A stretch of 64,000 nt of DNA from QHXM01 sp963697975 (GTDB lineage: Bacteria; Acidobacteriota; Blastocatellia; Pyrinomonadales; Pyrinomonadaceae), in assembly GCA_963697975.1 (NCBI GenBank), contig OY969111.1:5022001-5086000 (forward strand), written 5' to 3'. Of the stretch, positions 1-6,725 are shown in pieces (the stretch's first letter is position 1; each line of letters begins with the position of its first letter). The position numbers and the translations under genes were made by a program. The notes below the pieces were generated by a model, which was not told where the DNA came from, did no database searches, and was given only the letters and a program-made list of their open reading frames with translations.

Positions 1-951
1 AGCACGTGGGAGGCGTTGGCCTTGAGCATCCCCATGTTTCAGTCGCTCGGTCTTTCGGGCGAGGCGTTCGTCGGCAGCGACGTTGGCGGCTTCATCGGGC
101 GCGGCAATGCGGAGTTGCTCGTGCGCTCTTATCAAGTCAGTTTCCTCGCGCCTTTTTGCCGCAATCACAAGGTGATTGACGGCTACGATCAGGAACCCTG
201 GCGCTTCGGAAAATTCTACGAAGACATCATTCGCAAATATCTCAAGCTGCGTTATCGCCTGTTGCCGTTTCTCTACACGACGCTTGCTGAGGCGAACCGA
301 ACAGGGATGCCACTCTTCCGCCCGCTCGTCTTGAACTACCAGTCGGATTCCAACACGCTCAATTTGGACGACGAATTCATCATCGGTGAAGATTTGCTCG
401 TCGCGCCCATTCTTCAACCGAACCAGACGAGCCGTCTGGTCTATCTGCCGGAAGGCGTCTGGTACGATTACTGGACGGGCAGGAAGCAGCAGGGCGGAAC
501 GATGATTCGCGTTGATGCGCCGCTCGAAGTTGTCCCGATGTTCATCCGCGGCGGCTCGATTATCCCTGAAGGGCCGGAGATGAATTTTGTGGGAGAAAAG
601 CCATTCGACCCCATCACCTTCTACATCCACCCGGACGATAAAGGGCGCGCGGCCACGACGCTCTACGAAGACGACGGTAACAGCCCGGCTTATAAACGCG
701 GTGTCTATCGTCGCACGCGTGTGGATGTCTCTCCATCAGACAAAGGGTTTGAGATTATGGTCAGCGCACCAGAAGGCAGCTATCAGCCGGGTGTGCGAAA
801 GCTGCTCTTCGTCGCTCCGTTTGCCGGGAATGTGCGAGAGGTGACGCTCGACCGTAAAAGACTTGGAGCAGGCGGCTATCACAGCGGGAAAGGTACGGTC
901 GGAATAGAGATTGAGGATGATGGAAAGTCTCATCGAATTATCGTCAGGTAG
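1..951 (+). CDS. Glycoside hydrolase family 31 (alpha-glucosidase type), C-terminal part
   Basis: The reading frame is open from base 1, so the gene begins left of the window and only its last 317 codons are visible. The frame opens with STWEAL, which in GH31 enzymes directly follows the acid/base region, and continues with SDVGGF and a GYDQEPWRFG segment. This is the C-terminal part of the catalytic barrel, followed by the beta-sandwich domains (WYDYWTG, then a YEDDGNSPAY segment typical of the distal domain). Family members hydrolyse alpha-glucosides or alpha-xylosides from the non-reducing end. The catalytic nucleophile should lie outside the window. Its TAG stop is immediately followed by a 109-bp palindromic intergenic repeat. 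Family assignment is firm; the substrate is not known. Confidence 0.9.
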   Translation, partial: STWEALALSIPMFQSLGLSGEAFVGSDVGGFIGRGNAELLVRSYQVSFLAPFCRNHKVIDGYDQEPWRFGKFYEDIIRKYLKLRYRLLPFLYTTLAEANRTGMPLFRPLVLNYQSDSNTLNLDDEFIIGEDLLVAPILQPNQTSRLVYLPEGVWYDYWTGRKQQGGTMIRVDAPLEVVPMFIRGGSIIPEGPEMNFVGEKPFDPITFYIHPDDKGRAATTLYEDDGNSPAYKRGVYRRTRVDVSPSDKGFEIMVSAPEGSYQPGVRKLLFVAPFAGNVREVTLDRKRLGAGGYHSGKGTVGIEIEDDGKSHRIIVR

Positions 952-1059
952 TAGGACAGACATTCCTGTCTGTCATTGAGCGCGAAGGCGCGAATATTAT
1001 TTAGTAATCTTGATGAGCGCGCTAAAGCACGCTACGACAGGCAGGAATGCCTGTCCTAC
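951..1059. repeat. Palindromic intergenic repeat, GTAGGACAGACATTCC family, copy 1
   Basis: This 109-bp element fills the gap between the GH31 stop and the phosphofructokinase start. Its left end (GTAGGACAGACATTCCTGTC) and right end (GACAGGCAGGAATGCCTGTC, then CTAC) are inverted and themselves palindromic. The middle carries GAGCGCGAAGGCGCG and GAGCGCGCTAAAGCACGC. A second copy lies at 6509-6642. It looks like a REP/BIME-type element. The downstream ATG is only 4 bp from its end. Confidence 0.8.
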
Positions 1060-1063
1060 ATTT

Positions 1064-2173
1064 ATGAAACGTATTGGAGTTTTGACGGGGGGCGGTGATG
1101 CGCCGGGCCTGAATCCGGCGATCAAGGGGTTGGTTTATCGTGCGTCTGAGCACGGGATTGAAGTCGTCGGCCTCTATGATGGCTGGCGAAGTCTGCTCGA
1201 TCCGTTGAATGAAATCCTGCCGCTTGATCGCGCTAAGGTGCGGCGCTGGGATCGTGACGGTGGGACGAATCTAGGCTCGTCACGCACCAACCCGTTCAGG
1301 ACGGTGAACGACGAAGGAGAGCGAGTTGATCGTTCAAGCGAAGTCATTAGTAACATCGGGAAGCTCAAACTCGATGCCCTCGTCGTTTGCGGCGGGGAGG
1401 ACACCCTCGGAGTCGCGGCCCGTTTGTCTGAACAAGGCGTGGCGGTCGTCGGTATCCCGAAGACGATTGACAAGGATTTAGCGGGCACGGACTACACGCT
1501 CGGCTTCGACACGGCGCTGAGAAATGTGACGGAAGTTATTGAGCGCTCGCGCACGCCCGCAGGCTCGCACGGTTGGGTGCAGGTCATCGAAGTGATGGGA
1601 CGCCACGCGGGGCATCTGGCGCTCTGGTCAGGTGTGGCGGGGCAGGCCGATTTAATCCTCATCCCGGAACATCCGTTTCGCTACGAAAAGATTTATCAAC
1701 ACCTGAAAGAGCGACTGGGCGACACGAAAGGTTACCCACGCGATTCCGAGCGCCCGCGTTATTCCGTCATCGTCGTCGCCGAGGGCGCAGCGGCGGAAGA
1801 TGGCGAGTTGATTACCGTTGATGATCGTCACGATGCTTTCGGTCATGCGCGCCTCGGCGGTATCGGCGAAGTCTTAGCAAGAAGAATCATGAGCGAGACG
1901 CCTTACGATGCGCGCTCGGCCATGCTCGGCCACCCTCAACGCGGCGGACCGCCCTCGCCGATTGATCGCATCATGGGACTCATGTTCGGCTCATACGCGG
2001 CTGACGCTGTGACCGCTAATGACTTCGGCAAAATGGTTTCGGTAAGAGGCATCGCCCCCGCGTGCGACCTCTCGCTGGTTGCCATCTCCTCTGTGCTCGG
2101 ACAAATAAACACGGTGGATGTCGACCACCTGTATGATACGGAACGCTATCATCTGAAGGGCATCGGGATGTAA
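1064..2173 (+). CDS. 6-phosphofructokinase, residues of the PPi-dependent type
   Basis: The 369-residue protein is a PfkA-family enzyme phosphorylating fructose-6-phosphate. It has the N-terminal glycine loop GGGDAPGLNPAIKG, the catalytic PKTIDKD segment, MGRHAGHLAL and the C-terminal GHPQRGGPPSPIDR. The two residues that separate donors are readable: GGEDT puts Asp at residue 113 (E. coli position 104) and PKTID puts Lys at residue 133 (E. coli position 124). Known ATP enzymes carry Gly at both, whereas Asp/Lys is the pyrophosphate-dependent pair, so a reversible PPi-PFK is inferred. The start at 1064 is chosen because the conserved fold begins with MKRIGVLTGGG; an in-frame ATG at 1010 would place repeat DNA in the protein. 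No clear Shine-Dalgarno is seen. Confidence 0.9.
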   Translation: MKRIGVLTGGGDAPGLNPAIKGLVYRASEHGIEVVGLYDGWRSLLDPLNEILPLDRAKVRRWDRDGGTNLGSSRTNPFRTVNDEGERVDRSSEVISNIGKLKLDALVVCGGEDTLGVAARLSEQGVAVVGIPKTIDKDLAGTDYTLGFDTALRNVTEVIERSRTPAGSHGWVQVIEVMGRHAGHLALWSGVAGQADLILIPEHPFRYEKIYQHLKERLGDTKGYPRDSERPRYSVIVVAEGAAAEDGELITVDDRHDAFGHARLGGIGEVLARRIMSETPYDARSAMLGHPQRGGPPSPIDRIMGLMFGSYAADAVTANDFGKMVSVRGIAPACDLSLVAISSVLGQINTVDVDHLYDTERYHLKGIGM

Positions 2174-2187
2174 AGGCAAAAGTTAGG

Positions 2188-3312
2188 ATGAGCGGCAAGA
2201 TTGATTGGGAGAGTGTCAGGCGAGATTTTCCGGTGCTGGAAGATACGGCGTATTTGAACAGCGCGGCGGCTGGGCCGGTTGTGCGCCCGGCGATGGAGGC
2301 GGCGACCAATTTTTACCGGGAGATGATGGAAGAGGGTGACGCGCGCTGGGACGAGTGGCTTGAGCGGCGCGAGGTTATCAGAAGGCGCATCGCCGAGTTT
2401 ATCAATGCCGAGCCGGACGAGATTGCTTTGACGACAAACACGTCGTCGGGCATGAACCTCATCGTGGATGCGCTCGAAGGGCGCGGCGACGTTATCTCCT
2501 GCGAATTGGAATTTCCCGTCTCGACAATCACCTGGCTGCATCGCGGCGTTCGTGTTAATCCAATCGAAGCAGTTGAGGGCCAACTCCGCGTCGAAGATGT
2601 GCGGCGAGCGATGAATGAGGAGACCGCGATTATCTGCCTGAGCCATGTTCAATACTCAAACGGATTTCGTGCCAATCTTGAAGAGTTAGGAAGCAGCAAG
2701 AAGAACCACATGTTCGTCGTCAATGCCAGTCAATCGGCAGGGGCTTTCAAGCTTGATGTCAAACGGATGCAGATTGATGCGCTCTGCGCGACCGGCCACA
2801 AGTGGATGCTCTCCGGCTACGGCTCAGGTTTCGTCTATCTCAGCCGCAGGTTGCTTGAAGAAACGCGCACACGCGCTATCGGCTGGCTCAGCGTCGAAGA
2901 GCCTTTCGCGGATCGCAACCGCGATTTCCGTGTTCGCAACGACGCGGCGGCACGCTCCGAATGGGGCTGCCCGCATTTCGCGGGAATCTTCGCGCTCGGA
3001 GCTTCAGTTGATTATTTGATGAAGCTCGGCATAGAGAACATAGAGCAGCGCGTGCTGGCGCTCAATCGTCATTTGACAGAGCGGCTGGCGAGCGAAGGCT
3101 GGCGAGTCCTTTCTCCGCTCCGTGACGAAAGCTCGCGCTCAGGCGAAACGCTCGTCGCTACTGAAAGACCAAAACGAGTCGTCGCGCATCTGGCAAGACA
3201 TAACATCGCGGTGACGGAAAAACCGGAGGGCATACGCGTCAGTACGCACTTCTTCAATAACGAAGCGGACATAGAGCGTTTGATAGCAGCGTTAAATGAA
3301 ATTCGGATGTGA
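2188..3312 (+). CDS. Class V aminotransferase / cysteine desulfurase-like protein
   Basis: The 374-residue PLP-dependent fold type I protein begins with the class V signature DFPVLEDTAYLNSAAAGP. It carries a TNTSSGMN cofactor-loop segment, and TGHKWMLSGYGSGF contains the likely PLP-binding lysine. Related proteins include cysteine desulfurases, isopenicillin N epimerase-like enzymes and kynureninase-like enzymes. No desulfurase-type catalytic Cys loop is obvious, so the substrate is open. It starts 14 bp after the phosphofructokinase stop and is probably co-transcribed with it. A hairpin-forming repeat begins 8 bp after its stop and separates it from the convergent lysR gene. Confidence 0.8.
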   Translation: MSGKIDWESVRRDFPVLEDTAYLNSAAAGPVVRPAMEAATNFYREMMEEGDARWDEWLERREVIRRRIAEFINAEPDEIALTTNTSSGMNLIVDALEGRGDVISCELEFPVSTITWLHRGVRVNPIEAVEGQLRVEDVRRAMNEETAIICLSHVQYSNGFRANLEELGSSKKNHMFVVNASQSAGAFKLDVKRMQIDALCATGHKWMLSGYGSGFVYLSRRLLEETRTRAIGWLSVEEPFADRNRDFRVRNDAAARSEWGCPHFAGIFALGASVDYLMKLGIENIEQRVLALNRHLTERLASEGWRVLSPLRDESSRSGETLVATERPKRVVAHLARHNIAVTEKPEGIRVSTHFFNNEADIERLIAALNEIRM

Positions 3313-3320
3313 CGCATTTT

Positions 3321-3393
3321 GGATTGCGGAATGCGGATTTCGGACTGCGGATTGGAAGACAGTTGTCTGCTCTTAAAGCCGCATTCCGCAATC
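3321..3393. repeat. Heptamer-unit inverted repeat (TGCGGAA type)
   Basis: The arms GATTGCGGAATGCGG (3322-3336) and CCGCATTCCGCAATC (3379-3393) are perfect reverse complements. The left arm continues as degenerate 7-bp units (TGCGGAA, TGCGGAT, TTCGGAC, TGCGGAT). It fills the space between two convergent genes, 8 bp from one stop and 3 bp from the other, so it could also act as a bidirectional terminator. Member of the element class described in the findings. Confidence 0.8.
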
Positions 3394-3396
3394 GTC

Positions 3397-4410
3397 TCAG
3401 CGTGCGTGTGCGGCTCGTTTGCGTTTCTCTGCGGCGGGTTTGGCTTTCTCTGTTATGAGCTTTGCTTTCTCGACTATGGGTTTTGCTTTCCGTAGAGGTG
3501 TGACTTTCTGCGTTTGCTTATCGAAATACTTTCTGCACAGGCGCGCGAAGGTCTGACTGATGGGGGAATCATAATCTCCCGCCAGCTTCGCCAGCCCTAG
3601 CTCCCAGTGGATCTGCGCGCCTTCTATCCACCACGCAACCAATCGGCCATCTGCGATTTCTTCCTCGGCAGAGCGCAAAGGGATAATGCCGACGCCCATG
3701 TCTTCTTCAACCATCCGCTTGATTGCCGCCAGCCGACTCAACTCCATCGCCACAGTGGGCGGCACTCCTGCCTCTTCAAACAAGCCGTCAATCAAGCGTC
3801 GCGTGTTGCCACCGCGCTCGCCTAAGATGAGCTTCTCGCCAGCCAGCGTAAACACGCTGACGACGCGCTGATTCGCCAGCTTATGACGCGGGCTGACGAT
3901 GGCGACCAACTCATCGCGGCTTAACCCTTCAGTTTGAATGCCGCGCGCCTCGACGGGGAGCGAGACGAATGCCATGTCGAGGTCACCCGCGAGAATTTGG
4001 CGAACGAGCGCCTCGCTTGTTCCCGAAACGATTGAAACCTCTGCGCGCGGATGACGCTCGCGCAGTTCTTTCAAAATCTGCGGCAAGGGGTCTGCACTGA
4101 CCATCGCCGACGCGCTGCCGACGCGCAATCTTCCACGCTCGGCTCCGGCCAGTTCAGCAATCTCCGCAACGGCTACATCGTGCTCGCGCAGGATTCGTCG
4201 CGCGCGTTCGAGCAAGGCTTCACCGGCTTCCGTCAGAATCACCTTGCGTGGCGCGCGAACGAACAGGGGCGCGCCCAGCTCCAGTTCCAATTGCCGAATC
4301 TGCATGCTGACCGCCGCCTGCGTGATATGCACACGCTGCGCTCCGGCGGTGAACGTCCCCGTCTCAACAATGGCTGTGAAAGCTCTCAGTTGTCTGATTT
4401 CCATCGTCAT
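3397..4410 (-). CDS. LysR-family transcriptional regulator with Lys-rich heptad tail
   Basis: The 337-residue protein has the N-terminal winged helix-turn-helix of LysR regulators (residues about 3-62; ITQAAVSMQIRQLE is the recognition helix region) and a periplasmic-binding-like effector domain (about 90-295). It is transcribed away from the MurNAc/GlcNAc kinase at 4504, the usual arrangement in which a LysR protein controls the divergent genes, so it may govern the salvage genes (inference). In Bacillus and E. coli the MurQ genes are instead controlled by RpiR-type MurR, so this would be an unusual regulator choice. The last 30 or so residues are a basic tail of 7-residue repeats (KAKPIVE, KAKLITE, KAKPAAE, KRKRAAH), absent from ordinary LysR proteins. 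Confidence 0.88.
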   Translation of the reverse strand: MTMEIRQLRAFTAIVETGTFTAGAQRVHITQAAVSMQIRQLELELGAPLFVRAPRKVILTEAGEALLERARRILREHDVAVAEIAELAGAERGRLRVGSASAMVSADPLPQILKELRERHPRAEVSIVSGTSEALVRQILAGDLDMAFVSLPVEARGIQTEGLSRDELVAIVSPRHKLANQRVVSVFTLAGEKLILGERGGNTRRLIDGLFEEAGVPPTVAMELSRLAAIKRMVEEDMGVGIIPLRSAEEEIADGRLVAWWIEGAQIHWELGLAKLAGDYDSPISQTFARLCRKYFDKQTQKVTPLRKAKPIVEKAKLITEKAKPAAEKRKRAAHAR

Positions 4411-4438
4411 CCAATCTATCAGAAATGGTTATTGCGTG

Positions 4439-4453
4439 GATAAAATCTTTTAG
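4439..4453. promoter_or_regulatory. Candidate operator, TAAAATCTTTTA palindrome, copy 1
   Basis: GATAAAATCTTTTAG contains the inverted repeat TAAAA-TC-TTTTA and lies in the lysR/kinase divergent intergenic region. The identical 15-mer recurs at 15513-15527 ahead of the first TonB receptor, and both copies are followed by a TTTC/TTTCATTAT-like stretch. A TATAAT hexamer at 4478-4483 could be the kinase promoter -10. Operator function is inference from position, palindrome and recurrence. Confidence 0.4.
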
Positions 4454-4503
4454 TTTCTATTATGAGATAACAATGACTATAATCGAGACTGGAGTTTGTG
4501 GCA

Positions 4504-5538
4504 ATGCTTTGTTTTGCCGCCTGGGATTACAAAAGCTTTTCAGAAGTAATGAAGACGAAGTTTAAGATAGCGAATTTTATGTCTCCCCGACAAACACATG
4601 GCCGCGAGCTTGTGCTGGGAGTTGACGGCGGAGGCACGAAGACGCGCGCCATTATCACCGACGCTCGTCAGCGCGTGCTGGGCGAAGGCACTGCTGGCCC
4701 ATCGAATCCCCTGCGGGTTGGGATAGGCGCTGCGGCTTCGGCTGTTCGTGAGGCGATTGATAAAGCCTGTGCGGAGGCAAACGTGCAGCGGGCCGATATT
4801 GTCGCCGCTGAAATCGGGCTGGCAGGCGTCAGGCGCGGGGATTTGCGGCTGCGTATGCGCGAGGCTTTGAGCGGGCTGGGCATTCATTCAATTGAAGTGG
4901 TCACAGACGCAGACATTGCTTTATTCGGCGCAACGGAAGGCGAGCCGGGGCTGGTCATCATCGCTGGAACAGGGTCTGTTTGTTGCGGCCTCAACGCACA
5001 GGGCAAGCACGTCTGCGCGGGGGGCTGGGGGCCGCTGGCGGGCGATGAGGGCAGCGGTTCATGGATTGCGCGCAGGGCTTTGCAGGCGATGGCGCGTGGG
5101 TCGGATGGACGCGGCGCGGAAACGGTGCTGGGCACGGTGGCCTGCTCTTACTTCAATGTCGCGACGACCGACGATCTGCTTATCGCTATCTACTCGCCGG
5201 GCATGACGAACGACCGGATCGCGGGTTTCGGCAAGCATGTTATCGAAGCTGCGAAGAGCGGCGACGACGTGGCGCGTGAGATTGTTCGTGACGCCGGGCG
5301 CGAACTCGGCATCGCCGCCAATGCCGTCATACGCAAGCTGCGATTGGGACGCGAGCGATTTCAGATAGCCTATGTCGGCGGTGTCTTCGCCGCAGGAGAC
5401 CTGCTGCTTGATTCGCTCCGCGCTGAGATCGCTCGCGCTGCTCCACAGGCGTATCTCGCTCAACCACATCTTCCGCCAGCCATCGCCGCCGCACGCATGG
5501 CGCGCGAGCAATTACACAGATTGCCAGTTGCAGTGTGA
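4504..5538 (+). CDS. BadF/BadG-family sugar kinase, probable MurNAc/GlcNAc kinase (MurK-like)
   Basis: The protein has the ASKHA-fold signatures of the BadF/BadG/N-acetylglucosamine kinase family: phosphate 1 loop LGVDGGGTKTRAII, the connecting AEIGLAGVRR, TDADIALFGA, and the phosphate 2/adenosine region IIAGTGSVC with GWGPLAGDEGSGSWI. Characterised relatives phosphorylate GlcNAc, and clostridial MurK phosphorylates MurNAc and GlcNAc at O-6. The next gene is murQ, whose substrate is MurNAc-6-phosphate, so MurNAc kinase activity is the natural inference. The start is uncertain: GTG 4498, ATG 4504 (GGAG nine bases upstream), ATG 4549 and ATG 4579 are in frame and the fold begins only at about 4612. 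A heptamer repeat follows the stop. Confidence 0.85.
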   Translation: MLCFAAWDYKSFSEVMKTKFKIANFMSPRQTHGRELVLGVDGGGTKTRAIITDARQRVLGEGTAGPSNPLRVGIGAAASAVREAIDKACAEANVQRADIVAAEIGLAGVRRGDLRLRMREALSGLGIHSIEVVTDADIALFGATEGEPGLVIIAGTGSVCCGLNAQGKHVCAGGWGPLAGDEGSGSWIARRALQAMARGSDGRGAETVLGTVACSYFNVATTDDLLIAIYSPGMTNDRIAGFGKHVIEAAKSGDDVAREIVRDAGRELGIAANAVIRKLRLGRERFQIAYVGGVFAAGDLLLDSLRAEIARAAPQAYLAQPHLPPAIAAARMAREQLHRLPVAV

Positions 5539-5543
5539 AGATG

Positions 5544-5614
5544 GTGATAGGTGATAAGTGATGGGTGATAGGAACCTGCCTTTCTCTTATCACCCATCAT
5601 TTATCACCTATCAC
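5544..5614. repeat. Heptamer-unit inverted repeat (GTGATAG type) between kinase and murQ
   Basis: The arms 5544-5570 and 5588-5614 match at 26 of 27 positions when reverse complemented. Units are GTGATAG, GTGATAA, GTGATGG, GTGATA. The element starts 6 bp after the kinase stop and ends 4 bp before the murQ ATG, so the mRNA upstream of murQ is the stem itself with no separate Shine-Dalgarno. The same unit type recurs at 30141-30210. Confidence 0.85.
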
Positions 5615-5618
5615 TTTT

Positions 5619-6512
5619 ATGGAAATCCCGTTGACGGAACAGGAGAATCCGCGCACGGCTGAGATCGGCGAGTTGCCGACGCTTGAGGTCGTGCGTTTGA
5701 TGAACGAGGAAGATGCGCGTGTGGCCGAAGCAGTCGGGCGCGTGTTGCCGTTGGTTGCGCGGGCTGTTGATGGAATTGTCGAGCGGCTCAAACTGGGCGG
5801 GCGATTGTTCTACACAGGGACGGGCACTTCGGGCAGACTCGGCGTGCTGGACGCTGCGGAGTGTCCGCCGACGTTTGGCGTTTCGCCGGAGCTTGTGCAG
5901 GGAATCATCGCGGGCGGTTACGACGCTACATATCGCGCGGTGGAAGCGTCTGAGGATGACAGGAACGCGGGCGGGCGTGATTTGAACGAGCGAGGCTTAA
6001 AGAGCATAGATGCTGTGGTCGGCATCGCTGCTTCCGGGCGCACGCCTTACACGGTCGGCGCGGTTGATTACGCGCGCTCAAAGGGAGTCTTTACCGTCGC
6101 CGTCACCTGCGCGCCGGATTCGGAGATTACGCGCGTGGCCGAAGTGAGCATCGTCGCGGTCGTCGGCCCGGAAGTAATCGCCGGATCAACGCGGCTCAAG
6201 GCGGGCACGGCGCAGAAAATGATTCTCAATATGCTCTCGACCGCGACAATGATTCGTCTGGGCTACGTCACGGGCAATCGCATGACGAACATGCTGACAC
6301 GCAACACAAAACTGCGTGCGCGTGCTGTGCGAATCCTGATGGCTGAGACGGGATTGGATGAAACGGCGGCCTCCGCGCAGCTTGAAACGGCGGGCGGAGA
6401 TTTACGCACAGCGCTTGTGATGAGCAAGACAGGATGCTCGCGTGCTGCGGCTGAAAGCGCACTCGCCGATGCAAACGGCGTCGTCAAATCTGCCGTCGAG
6501 CTTCTACAGTAG
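5619..6512 (+). CDS. murQ: N-acetylmuramic acid 6-phosphate etherase
   Basis: The 297-residue protein matches the MurQ family over its full length. It opens with LTEQENPRT and has the SIS sugar-phosphate domain with YTGTGTSGRLGVLDAAECPP, GIAASGRTPYTV and the GTAQKMILNMLSTATMIRLG helix region, plus the family's small C-terminal helical domain. MurQ cleaves the lactyl ether of MurNAc-6-P, giving GlcNAc-6-P and D-lactate in the cytoplasm. The start is set at 5619 because the conserved protein begins with MEIPLTEQENPRT; upstream in-frame codons are repeat DNA. It sits between the kinase that would make its substrate and a symporter. Its TAG stop lies within the left edge of a GTAGGACAG palindromic element. 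Confidence 0.95.
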   Translation: MEIPLTEQENPRTAEIGELPTLEVVRLMNEEDARVAEAVGRVLPLVARAVDGIVERLKLGGRLFYTGTGTSGRLGVLDAAECPPTFGVSPELVQGIIAGGYDATYRAVEASEDDRNAGGRDLNERGLKSIDAVVGIAASGRTPYTVGAVDYARSKGVFTVAVTCAPDSEITRVAEVSIVAVVGPEVIAGSTRLKAGTAQKMILNMLSTATMIRLGYVTGNRMTNMLTRNTKLRARAVRILMAETGLDETAASAQLETAGGDLRTALVMSKTGCSRAAAESALADANGVVKSAVELLQ

Positions 6513-6642
6513 GACAGACATTCTCGGTCTGTCATTGAGCGCGAGAGCGCGAATACTTGTTAGCGAATAACAAGAGCGTGCTGGCGCACGCTTGGACAGG
6601 CAGGAATGCCTGTCCCACGACAGACAGGAATGTCTGTCCTAC
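6509..6642. repeat. Palindromic intergenic repeat, GTAGGACAGACATTCC family, copy 2
   Basis: Second copy of the element at 951-1059, with the same left end (GTAGGACAGACATTC), the same GTCATTGAGCGCGA core and the same GGCAGGAATGCCTGTCC right part. It has an extra unit (ACAGACAGGAATGTCTGTCC) making it 134 bp. As in copy 1 it begins at the upstream gene's stop codon; here the murQ TAG is the TAG of GTAGGAC. Confidence 0.8.
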
Positions 6643-6660
6643 ACAATAGAATTGACACCG

Positions 6661-6722
6661 GATGTCAGATGCTGGATGCTAGGCGCTGATCGCTGACATC
6701 TGATATCCAACATCTGACATCT
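6661..6722. repeat. Heptamer-unit inverted repeat (CAGATGC type) before the symporter
   Basis: The arms 6661-6681 and 6702-6722 pair imperfectly (GATGTCAGATGYTGGAT core). Units read CAGATGC, TGGATGC, TAGGCGC, TGATCGC, TGACATC, TGATATC, CAACATC, TGACATC. The right arm ends 3 bp before the TTG start of the symporter and replaces the usual Shine-Dalgarno region. Confidence 0.75.
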
Positions 6723-6725
6723 ACC

